A stretch of 64,000 bases of DNA from assembly GCA_016716405.1 (NCBI GenBank), contig JADJWK010000001.1, positions 1 to 64,000 of the forward strand, given 5' to 3'. Shown here one piece after another: positions 18,369 to 25,736 of the stretch; position 1 is the first letter of the stretch; every line of letters starts with the position of its first letter. The position numbers and the translations under genes were made by a program. Origin of the DNA: Candidatus Melainabacteria bacterium. Its GTDB lineage: Bacteria; Cyanobacteriota; Vampirovibrionia; Obscuribacterales; Obscuribacteraceae. Under the pieces are notes generated by a model. The model saw only the letters and a list, made by a program, of their open reading frames with translations. It was not told the DNA's origin and did no database searches.

Positions 18369-18450
18369 AGCTTTCCTTTTTTTTCGGAAAGGGACATCAT
18401 ACCAGAGGGCTCGGGGTTATCAGGTGGATCTTGTTTAATATGTCAACGCT

Positions 18451-19899
18451 TCAGCGTCCGGGCATCAGACTGGCGCGGGCCCGCCTCAGAAGATTGTAAA
18501 GAGCGCCACCGAGACTCATGCTTCTCTCGCGGGCGGCCGCCTGGTAGCCCTCTTCATAACCGGTTTCGTAAGAGCGGTCCTGACTCTGCCTGGAAGGCTC
18601 GTCACAAAGCGCATTCCCGAAGAACTCGGCAAATAAAGGGAAAGCCCCGGTCTTCTCCGCTCCCGCAAACCGCTCTATCGCCCGGGAATAAGCAATGACC
18701 GACCTCTCAGCGCTCTCTTTCTTGTCGCAGAAACGGCGAACATGATCCGGTGCCTGCCGGGCGATTCGGGCTCTCAGCTCGTCATCGCCCAGGACATGAA
18801 GAATGCCCGCGGCAAGCGCCCGGGGATCGTCCGGCTCCACTAGCCAACCACTCTCTTCATGCTTGCAATATTCCTGCAAACCGCCCACTCTGCTGCCCAC
18901 GCAAAACGCCCCGTAAGCCATGGCTTCGATACACGAATAACAGGCAGTCTCGTAACGGGACGGGAAAACACAAATATCGGCGTTGACCACGGTCTCGATT
19001 ATTTTCTCCCGGCTCATGAAACCGAGAAACTCCACCCGATCGCTCAGACCGAGCTCAGCCAGGCGCTCGCGCATGGTCTCGGCGTAGGGTCTGTCTTTTC
19101 CATACTCGGTGGTCTCCTGGCCACCAATGAGGAGCCTCGCCTGCGGATATTTCGCCACCACCTCGGGCAGGCACTCCAGCAACAGGTCGGCTCCTTTGAG
19201 CCGCTCTACCCGGCCCCAGAAAAAGATGGTGGGAAAATGTCCCGCGAACACGCCTGTCTTTTCAGGCAGAGCGCCGGGCATGGTCATCGGGGTGCGGATT
19301 ATATCAATCTCATCGAGACTGCGAGCGGTCCGGGCGCTCCACCAGGCAGCGATGTCGTGACAGATTGCAGCCACACCGTCAGCCTTAGCCAGTGTTGCGG
19401 CTTCCATGGCCGCTATGAGCTCCCGGTCCGCCACCGGCACGTCACCGACGAGCCCGCGCTCGGCGATTAGCGACATCGGGCCGTAAGCTTTGACAAGCAG
19501 CGGGTATTTTCGCTGGGCGGCAAAAAAGAAACCCAGACCGTCGAAGTCCTGCACCTCTATGATGTCGGGCTCGAAGTCTTCCAGAAGCTCCTTCGTGGAG
19601 ACAAAGAGATCCCGGGCTCGAGCGAGCTGCCAGGCGAAGGTCGGAATCCGGGACAGGCCCTGAAAGGTAGCATACCGATTGAAATCGACCCGGCGCCTGT
19701 AGACTCTTATCCTTCCGAAAAGCTTACCGAGATCCAAGACCCTTTCGGTATCCGACTCGTCTTTCGGATTGGCGAAGGTGAGAACCAGGAGATCGTGACC
19801 GGCTTCGGCCAGACCCTTAGCCAGCTCGAAGCTGGCGGGGAAGCCAGGATCTTCCTCCAGGCTCTTTGGAAAAGATGATGAAATCAGGACTATCTTCAT
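18451..19899 (-). CDS. GT4 family glycosyltransferase
   Basis: The 482-residue protein starts MKIVLISSSFPKS at the ATG at 19899, not at the longer upstream start. It has the two Rossmann-like halves of a GT-B enzyme: N-terminal ELAKGLAEAGHDLLVLTF, then PTIFFWGRVERLKGADLL and the donor-binding FPSRYETACYSCIEAMAYG with the E-x7-E pattern, then GGLQEYCKHEESGWLV. The last 80 residues (EPSRQSQDRSYETGYEEGY and on) are shared with the broken paralogue at 10752-12211. It is first in a minus-strand group with the LegB-like and PtmE-like genes and is divergent from the GNAT-NeuB gene. It should add a sugar to a lipid-linked or protein-linked acceptor in the cytoplasm; substrates unknown. Confidence 0.85.
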   Translation of the reverse strand: MKIVLISSSFPKSLEEDPGFPASFELAKGLAEAGHDLLVLTFANPKDESDTERVLDLGKLFGRIRVYRRRVDFNRYATFQGLSRIPTFAWQLARARDLFVSTKELLEDFEPDIIEVQDFDGLGFFFAAQRKYPLLVKAYGPMSLIAERGLVGDVPVADRELIAAMEAATLAKADGVAAICHDIAAWWSARTARSLDEIDIIRTPMTMPGALPEKTGVFAGHFPTIFFWGRVERLKGADLLLECLPEVVAKYPQARLLIGGQETTEYGKDRPYAETMRERLAELGLSDRVEFLGFMSREKIIETVVNADICVFPSRYETACYSCIEAMAYGAFCVGSRVGGLQEYCKHEESGWLVEPDDPRALAAGILHVLGDDELRARIARQAPDHVRRFCDKKESAERSVIAYSRAIERFAGAEKTGAFPLFAEFFGNALCDEPSRQSQDRSYETGYEEGYQAAARERSMSLGGALYNLLRRARASLMPGR

Positions 19900-19993
19900 G
19901 CCTGTACTCTCAAGCAAACTGGCATTTTAGCAGCTGAATCTAATTAAGGCGTGCTAAAGACTTGCCAACTCCCGAGCTGTCATACTTTCAGCC

Positions 19994-20303
19994 ATGAGTG
20001 CCGCTGTCACCGATATTTCCCTGGAGCTTGCCGGACATGACGAGAGCGCTGCACGTCTGCTCATGGAATGGCGCAACGATCCAGCTATTCGAGAAAGCTC
20101 TTTCCACAACCAGGAAAAGACCTGGGAGACTTTCTGCCTGAATTCGTCGATTCTTATGTCGCAGACTGCCGGGCTCCGGTCTATTTCATCTTGAAAACGC
20201 CGAGAGAGCCGGCTATATACGCTTTCGCCGTCTCGAGAACGCCAACCCTCAGAGGCTTGCAGGAAACCGACATTTCCATAGGCGTGGCCCGCATTTCCGG
20301 GGT
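19994..20303 (+). pseudogene. GNAT acetyltransferase domain, frameshifted N-terminal part of the GNAT-NeuB fusion
   Basis: The stretch begins MSAAVTDISLELAGHDESAA and LLMEWRNDPAIRESSF, a RimJ/RimL-type GNAT start. It then needs frame changes near 20135 (to LPEFVDSYVADCRAPVYFIL), near 20190 (to ENAERAGYIRFRRL), near 20260 (to ETDISIGVA) and near 20290 (to PHFRGMGIGPKALEL, the acetyl-CoA loop) to stay in register. Repaired, it runs straight into the NeuB-like open frame. PseH and LegH-type enzymes of this superfamily N-acetylate the 4-amino sugar just before the condensation step, so a fusion of the two makes biochemical sense. Four indels in about 170 bases suggests poor consensus or decay. 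Confidence 0.7.
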
Positions 20304-21587
20304 ATGGGTATCGGTCCCAAAGCCCTGGAGCTATCCATCAGCGTAGCGCGCTCCCTGGGCTATCACCGGATCGTCGCCGAAGTGAAAACAGAGAACCCAG
20401 GTTCAAGAAAAGCTTTCGAAAAGGCCGGCTTCCTTTTTCAGGATACAAAGCTTAAAACAGTCCCCGATACCGGTGAGAAGGTTGAGATTCATAGCCTGGT
20501 AGCGGATCTCACCGGGCATACCAGACTTCCCGACGGTAACGCCATCGGAGACGGACATCCCTGCTACGTGATCGCCGAAGCCGGCTCCAACTGGCGGATG
20601 GGGTCCACCCGCCGGGACGAGAAGATGGCCCGCACTCTCATAGATGTGGCGGTCGAGGCCGGATGCAATGCCGTCAAATTCCAGACTTACCGACCGGAGA
20701 CGACTTATGTCGAAAACGCCGGCGAAAGCGATTATCTCTCCCAGGCAGGAATCAAAGAGTCGATCAGAGACATTTTTGCGGACCTGGCTATGCCCTACGA
20801 GATGGTGGAAGGTCTGGCAACCTACTGCGAAGCCCTGGGCATAACCTTCATGTCCTCGGTCTTCTCCGTCAATGATCTCGAGGCGGTGGACCCATTCACT
20901 CCAGTGCACAAACTGGCGTCCTATGAAATCTCCCATCTTCGCCTCATAGAAGCCATGGCCGCCACCCGCAAGCCGGCGATTCTAAGCACCGGCGCATCGA
21001 GCCCTGAAGATATTGACAGCCGTCACAAAATTCCGGAGCATAAGCCAGGCTCCGCTCTCCTCATGAAGTGCACAGCCAGATATCCGGCGCCGCTCTCTGC
21101 CCTGAATCTTGCGGTGATACCATGGATGAAGGCACGCTGGTCGGTACCGGCAGGTCTCTCGGATCACAGCCGCGATCCCATCACCGGTCCTCTTGCAGCC
21201 GTTGCCCTGGGCGCCAACCTGATCGAGAAGCACTACACACTGCACAACGATCTACCCGGACCCGATCACAAGTTCGCCGTCACCGCCAACGAGCTCAAAG
21301 ATATGGTGGCAGCGATCAGACGAACGGAAGAAGCAGTGGGCGACGGCGTCAAACGAGTCCACGAGGAGGAAGAAGAGCTCTATCAATACGCCCGACGCGG
21401 TGTGCAGGCCATCCGCAGCATCGAGGCCGGCTCTCCCCTGGTCGAAGGCGAGAACTTCGCCATCCTGCGCCCGGGCAAGCAGAGACGTGGCATGCACCCG
21501 AAAAACATCGAGCGCTTGCAGGGTGCCCGAGCCCAGCGGCTAATACCTGTCGGCGACGGGATCGGAGAAGACGATGTCTCTTACTGA
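20304..21587 (+). CDS. NeuB-family nonulosonic acid synthase (C-terminal part of GNAT fusion)
   Basis: After about 80 residues of GNAT C-terminus (GIGPKALELSISVARSLG, NPGSRKAFEKAGF), the NeuB domain starts at YVIAEAGSNWRMGS. It continues with NAVKFQTYRP, the HKLASYEISH segment, LSTGAS, GLSDHSRDP and LIEKHYTLHNDLPGPDHKFA. The last 60 residues (SIEAGSPLVEGENFAILRPG, HPKNIERLQG) form the SAF antifreeze-like domain. NeuB-type enzymes condense phosphoenolpyruvate with an N-acyl sugar to give sialic, legionaminic or pseudaminic acid. Residues encoded at about 21025-21055 (HKIPEHKPGSA) look out of frame; the other frame reads VTKFRSISQAPL, which fits the family better, so two compensating indels are likely. 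Which nonulosonate is made cannot be told. Confidence 0.85.
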   Translation: MGIGPKALELSISVARSLGYHRIVAEVKTENPGSRKAFEKAGFLFQDTKLKTVPDTGEKVEIHSLVADLTGHTRLPDGNAIGDGHPCYVIAEAGSNWRMGSTRRDEKMARTLIDVAVEAGCNAVKFQTYRPETTYVENAGESDYLSQAGIKESIRDIFADLAMPYEMVEGLATYCEALGITFMSSVFSVNDLEAVDPFTPVHKLASYEISHLRLIEAMAATRKPAILSTGASSPEDIDSRHKIPEHKPGSALLMKCTARYPAPLSALNLAVIPWMKARWSVPAGLSDHSRDPITGPLAAVALGANLIEKHYTLHNDLPGPDHKFAVTANELKDMVAAIRRTEEAVGDGVKRVHEEEEELYQYARRGVQAIRSIEAGSPLVEGENFAILRPGKQRRGMHPKNIERLQGARAQRLIPVGDGIGEDDVSY

Positions 21588-22281
21588 AAGCCCGGCAAAT
21601 AATCTGAGCCTCACCATCAAGAGCGCAGCCGCTCTTCTTATCGACCTGGACGGAACACTGATCGACAGTATGCCCTGCCTGGAATCGACTTATTTCGATT
21701 TCCTCGATCATTTCGGTAAGACCGGAAATACTGCTGAGTTCAGCGAGCTCACCGGTCCTCCCCTGACCGTGGTGGTAACTAAATTGCGTGATCGATACGG
21801 TCTCGAGCAGGATGCTCGATCACTCCTGAGCCTCTATCATAAGCTCATGGAAGGCAATTACAACCTCTGCCAGCCAGTTGCAGGAGCGCGAGATCTTCTG
21901 TCGGCTGCCAGAGAGAACCACAAAAAACTGGCACTGGTCACCGGGGCCCACAATGATATTGTCGAAGCGCTCTTGAAGCGTCTTGACTGGAGCTCCTGCT
22001 TCGATGCTGTCATAACCGGTGAAAGCTGCGCCGAGCACAAGCCATCCCCGCTCCCCTATCTGAAAGCCCTGGAGGCTCTCGGGCTCGACAGCGGAGACTG
22101 CCTGGTCATCGACGATTCAGCAAACGGTATCCGGTCTGCTACTGCCGCCGGCGTAGCAAGCCTCGGAATTTGCCTGGCGAGTGACCGGCAGGACCTGCTT
22201 GGCGCCGGGGCTAGCGACTGCTTCGAGAATCTATACTCACTGGCAGAACTCATCAGACAGGCATGGGAGACGGATCGTTGA
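21574..22281 (+). CDS. HAD-superfamily phosphatase, beta-phosphoglucomutase-like
   Basis: The 235-residue protein carries the HAD motif I DLDGT (Asp24 and Asp26), a helical cap with LTGPPLTVVVTKLRDRYG, motif II-type LVTGAH, a motif III-type Lys in AEHKPSPLPYLKAL and motif IV VIDDSANGIRSA. It overlaps the NeuB gene by 14 bases and the Nudix-like gene by 19, with GGAGAAG before its ATG, so the three are one translation unit. HAD enzymes of this type remove phosphate from small sugars. Here a likely, unproven job is dephosphorylation of a phosphorylated sugar or nonulosonate intermediate, as NANP phosphatases do. It could also act as a mutase. Confidence 0.8.
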   Translation: MSLTESPANNLSLTIKSAAALLIDLDGTLIDSMPCLESTYFDFLDHFGKTGNTAEFSELTGPPLTVVVTKLRDRYGLEQDARSLLSLYHKLMEGNYNLCQPVAGARDLLSAARENHKKLALVTGAHNDIVEALLKRLDWSSCFDAVITGESCAEHKPSPLPYLKALEALGLDSGDCLVIDDSANGIRSATAAGVASLGICLASDRQDLLGAGASDCFENLYSLAELIRQAWETDR

Positions 22282-22982
22282 ATATCCACTTCCAGCCCTA
22301 TCCCGATTACAACCCGGTCATCACCCTGACCGGCACCCCACCGGCTCTGCCTGACTGGGCCAGGCTCGAAGTGGACCGGATCTGGACCTCCGCCATGGAG
22401 AGCGGCAGCGAAAATACCCATCTCTTCGACGGTCAAGCACTGTTTGTCGATACCATCGATGATGATGGAATTACCCTCTTTCAATTGCCCTATCGTTTCC
22501 TCTACGCCCAAAGACGCAATCCCCATCTGAGACGAGAACTCAATCTCAGACCGATAGCAGTCAGCGGAGTCTGTCTTTCAGCCGGAAAAATGCTGGTCGG
22601 GATGCGCGCCAGCACCGCCACCCAGTATCCGGGATTTCTCGAGCTGGTACCATCGGGAGGGCTTGGCGACCTGGGCCACCGTCTCGACTACAAACAGAGA
22701 CTTATTGAAGAGCTCGAAGAAGAGACGACCATCAAGAAAGAATGCATCCGCGAGATCACCACGATAGGAATTTGCCTGGACCGGAACGAGAGCACCTACG
22801 ATCTCTGTTGCACAATCCTGTTCCCGGACAAGCTTTGCCAGGAGTCAGTTTCCTCCCCCAACGGCGAATATGAGGAACTCTACTGGCAGGACACGAGCAA
22901 TCTCTCCCGTGCCTCTGCAGCAGGTATCGTTCCCACCAGCCAGGCAATGGTGGAGCATCTCTTCAAAGCGAAATCCCTCTAG
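22263..22982 (+). CDS. Nudix-like protein with degenerate Nudix box
   Basis: The 239-residue product has, at about residues 140-165, GGLGDLGHRLDYKQ followed by EELEEETTI. This lines up with the Nudix box GX5EX7REUXEEXGU, but the Arg is Glu and the last Gly is Thr, so metal-dependent hydrolysis may be altered. The rest (LFDGQALFVDTI, LRPIAVSGVCLSAGKMLVGMR) is typical of Nudix-fold proteins. It overlaps the HAD gene; an in-frame TTG at 22278 sharing TTGA with the HAD stop is an alternative start. Nudix enzymes cleave nucleoside diphosphate compounds, so a role in nucleotide-sugar turnover is possible. Its stop is five bases from the extended frame of the convergent gene. Confidence 0.6.
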   Translation: MGDGSLNIHFQPYPDYNPVITLTGTPPALPDWARLEVDRIWTSAMESGSENTHLFDGQALFVDTIDDDGITLFQLPYRFLYAQRRNPHLRRELNLRPIAVSGVCLSAGKMLVGMRASTATQYPGFLELVPSGGLGDLGHRLDYKQRLIEELEEETTIKKECIREITTIGICLDRNESTYDLCCTILFPDKLCQESVSSPNGEYEELYWQDTSNLSRASAAGIVPTSQAMVEHLFKAKSL

Positions 22983-23039
22983 CTTCTCAGGAGCCGGCGA
23001 GTTTGCGCGACACCGATCGCAGGTCGTCTTTGGCAATCT

Positions 23040-23768
23040 TCACGAGCCCCGCCAGGCATCGGCCGTGAGCGGATGGAAATCTTTGTAGGTCTTGTAATTG
23101 TTGCCATCGGCATTGACCCAGAGATCGAAATGATGCTCGATGGAGAAGTCGCTGCTGTGAGACCAGTTTGCCAGCTTGCGGCGCAGCTCCGCCTCCGAGC
23201 GCGCCCAGGTGAAATGAAGCAGGATGGCCGGGCTCATTATATTACTCTGGGTCGTCCAGCGAGCATTTATGAAGATCTCCGGAACCGCGGTGACAAGAGG
23301 AGTGGGTTGAAGAAAGATCTCACCGTCTTTGCCCACCACCAGATAGCTGTCATCCAGCTCCTTGTACACGCTTACCCAGTTTCCCAGGACACAGGAGCTG
23401 TTGTCCTTCTGGGCATGGAGAAAATCATTGAGATCCCGGGCGTTCATGAGCAGCTCGTCCGAATCCACCGAGAGCAGCCAGTCCGCTCCTTCGATATGAG
23501 AGGAGAGAAAATTCCTTTCCCTGGTGTCATTTTCCATGGGGCTCAGCCCCGGCATATAGAACTGATCCTGGATGATTCGCACCTTGTCGGATACTCCGAG
23601 GAGCTTGCCGGTAATCTCGGAGTCGAGCTCAAAAGTTCCACCGGACCAGGTCTCGCGGTTCTCATCCAGACCGATGACCACCTCATCGACTATGTCTACA
23701 TAAGAGCGGACGCTCTCCTCGAAATGAGCGATATCGTAAGCAAGCAGCGAAATACCTGCTGTTTTCAC
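23040..23768 (-). CDS. GT-A/GT2-like glycosyltransferase, C-terminus frameshifted
   Basis: The 242-residue product matches the protein at 12438-13220 throughout, including LLAYDIAHFEESV, VIGLDENRETW, WLLSVDSDELL and HPLTADAW. After AW it reads RGS and stops, whereas the paralogue continues PELIRIPKNDL. A single missing C at about 23048 (coding GATGCCTGGCGGGG) explains this: in the other frame the sequence goes on GLVKIAKDDLRSVSRKLAGS to a TGA at 22987. The true or ancestral gene is therefore probably 22987-23768. The start is GTG, two bases after the stop of the upstream methyltransferase. It is the last gene of a four-gene minus-strand group. It probably transfers a sugar; substrates unknown. 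Confidence 0.7.
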   Translation of the reverse strand: MKTAGISLLAYDIAHFEESVRSYVDIVDEVVIGLDENRETWSGGTFELDSEITGKLLGVSDKVRIIQDQFYMPGLSPMENDTRERNFLSSHIEGADWLLSVDSDELLMNARDLNDFLHAQKDNSSCVLGNWVSVYKELDDSYLVVGKDGEIFLQPTPLVTAVPEIFINARWTTQSNIMSPAILLHFTWARSEAELRRKLANWSHSSDFSIEHHFDLWVNADGNNYKTYKDFHPLTADAWRGS

Positions 23769-23770
23769 TT

Positions 23771-24589
23771 CTAACTCGCATTTCCGTTCCAGTCCACCAG
23801 ACCGGTACCGGACCAGTGACCGAAAGATGTGACATCGAGCTTGGGACGCTTTATATCGCGCCAGGTGCGGAGCATATTCCAGAGCCTGACGTCGTCGAAC
23901 ATGAAAATCGGCTCGTTATCGAACTCGAGTGTGTCAAAGTTAGCCAGGAAAAGATCTTCCTGGGTGGAGTCCTTGGCGGCATCTATAAAGACGAAGTCGG
24001 CTTTCTTCAGCAGGTCACGGTGCTGGTCGAACACTGATCGATCGCTCAGATCGCAGATGAGCTGCGTGAGCCGAGAATCGAAATCTTCCGCCTTGAGAAC
24101 CGTGGCATCGAACTCCTTCCAGGGCACGATATCGTATGTGGTGACATTGGCATCCTCCGGCAAGAATTGCTTGATGGTCAGAGCCGAAAGTCCGGTGGAG
24201 GTGCCGATCTCGATCACCTGCCTGGGCGCGAGCTCTTTGATAAGACCGGCAAGGAGCTTGTAGTGCTCGCCGGGCCAGACATCCGGCCAGTAAGGAGGGC
24301 AAGGCATTCGAGAAAGAATCGAGGAGAGATCCACGCTGCTCGCCTGGCTAGCTGCCGCAAGACTGAGGTTGATGAGCCGATTGTTCGGTCTAGCCGGATC
24401 ATCAACAGTTGGGTAGATAAGAGAATAGTGAGGATTGCTCGACTCGAAAGGAGGAGGCAAAACCTGCCGTGCTTCGATCTCTCCTGCGGGGCGCTCAGGC
24501 GAGATCGGCGGCGATATCTTGGGAGCGGCCGGCTCTTCCTGCCTGGGGGCGCCCTGCTTCCGGTCCGAGAACAAATCCAGAATCTTCAT
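23771..24589 (-). CDS. Class I SAM-dependent methyltransferase (Methyltransf_24 type)
   Basis: The 272-residue protein has a proline-rich linker (about residues 20-60). The methyltransferase fold follows: QVIEIGTSTGLSALT (SAM-binding motif I), NVTTYDIVPW, ADFVFIDAAKDS and PIFMFDDVRLWNML. The FDD/IDA pattern resembles metal-dependent O-methyltransferases and CmcI-like enzymes. I start at ATG 24589 because GGAG lies six bases upstream (GGAGATTGTC); the ATG at 24622 is 11 codons further. It sits 19 bases after a GT2 gene and two bases before a GT-A-like gene, so it likely O-methylates a sugar in the same glycan. The exact position methylated is unknown. Confidence 0.75.
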   Translation of the reverse strand: MKILDLFSDRKQGAPRQEEPAAPKISPPISPERPAGEIEARQVLPPPFESSNPHYSLIYPTVDDPARPNNRLINLSLAAASQASSVDLSSILSRMPCPPYWPDVWPGEHYKLLAGLIKELAPRQVIEIGTSTGLSALTIKQFLPEDANVTTYDIVPWKEFDATVLKAEDFDSRLTQLICDLSDRSVFDQHRDLLKKADFVFIDAAKDSTQEDLFLANFDTLEFDNEPIFMFDDVRLWNMLRTWRDIKRPKLDVTSFGHWSGTGLVDWNGNAS

Positions 24590-24608
24590 GACAATCTCCA
24601 ATCTATTT

Positions 24609-25736
24609 CTAGCTTTTAGCAACGAGCCTTTTCACGGCTCTAATGGGTCTTGTGAGTTTCCAGCTGGTACTGCTTAAGATACTGTTGATCTGAATATTGA
24701 GAGCCTGGTTGGCCTGCCGCAACTCCTCTCTCTCGGCGCTGACCCGCTCGAGATCGTCTCTGCCGGCCTCGGTCAGCGACGAGTCAAGCGCCCCCTTGAG
24801 CCGCTCTACACGATTGGCCAGGGCGACTATTATCCGGACGGCTTTATGAGTATCGGAGAGCACCTCGGCGCTTTTCACCTGGCTGTAATCGATGCCTAGA
24901 GTATCGCGCCCTATGGTGATGACCCTGGTGAGAAGATCCGCCACGATCTCGTCATAATTCTCGACCCCGGACTCGCGGACGAAGTCACCATAGTCTTCCT
25001 GGAGAAGCAGGATGTCAGACATATATTTGAGCTCGGCGAAATTCTTATGGGTCTGGTTCTGTCCGTGATACCGATAAGTGACCAGGGGCTTATAGACGAA
25101 ATAATAGTCGCCTTTCTTCAACAACCTGATGAAAAACTCCACATCGCCGCAATGATAATAGCGGCTGTCGAATCCGCCCCGGTCCAGGTGCTCCCGGCGG
25201 AACATCACCGCCGGCGGGAAACCGACCAGGTTGTCCCCGTGAAGCAGGAACATCAAGCTCACATCGCGCCCGGGAAAGATCCTGTCCCGGTAATACTTGC
25301 GGGCGTCGGGCATGACCGCTACCCGCCTCTCGCCGTGCTCGTCACAGTTGAGCTGCTCCCGGGCACACCCGGAAAGACTGACGCCTGGATTCTCATCGAG
25401 AGCGGCTGCCAGGCGCTCGAGCAGCGCCGGCTTGCAATAGTCGTCCTGGGCGAAAGGCTTGATGTAATCGCCCTCGCCTTTCTGCATGGTCAGGTTCCAG
25501 TTGCCGAAAAGACCGAGATTATTCTCGTTGCGCCAGGCACGAATGCGTTTGTCCTTAGCTGCATATTCCTCGATTATCTCGTAAGACGAGTCGGTGGAGC
25601 AGTCGTCGGCGATAACCAGCTCGAAATCATCGAGGCTCTGAGCCAGAATGCTCTCGATGGCTTGCCTGAGATATTTCTCGCCGTTGTAGACGGGCATGCA
25701 AACCGATACTTTCGGTTTTCTCTTCGATTCACTCAT
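24609..25736 (-). CDS. GT2 family glycosyltransferase with coiled-coil tail
   Basis: The 375-residue protein has a GT-A domain at residues 8-230: VSVCMPVYNGEKYLRQAIES, FELVIADDCSTDSS, the aspartate-rich KPFAQDDYC, and YHCGDVEFFIRLL for the acceptor side. Residues 300-350 form a charged coiled-coil-like stretch ending ILSSTSWKLTRPIRAVKRL, a tail that is very common in bacterial surface-glycan transferases. Its start overlaps the stop of the upstream capsule-type gene by ATGA, so they are co-translated. It acts in the cytoplasm with an unknown nucleotide sugar. Confidence 0.85.
   Translation of the reverse strand: MSESKRKPKVSVCMPVYNGEKYLRQAIESILAQSLDDFELVIADDCSTDSSYEIIEEYAAKDKRIRAWRNENNLGLFGNWNLTMQKGEGDYIKPFAQDDYCKPALLERLAAALDENPGVSLSGCAREQLNCDEHGERRVAVMPDARKYYRDRIFPGRDVSLMFLLHGDNLVGFPPAVMFRREHLDRGGFDSRYYHCGDVEFFIRLLKKGDYYFVYKPLVTYRYHGQNQTHKNFAELKYMSDILLLQEDYGDFVRESGVENYDEIVADLLTRVITIGRDTLGIDYSQVKSAEVLSDTHKAVRIIVALANRVERLKGALDSSLTEAGRDDLERVSAEREELRQANQALNIQINSILSSTSWKLTRPIRAVKRLVAKS

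Noticed and set aside
18435..18450. TTGACA on the minus strand upstream of the LegB-like gene
   Set aside because: No -10 box lies at a suitable distance, so it was not called a promoter.
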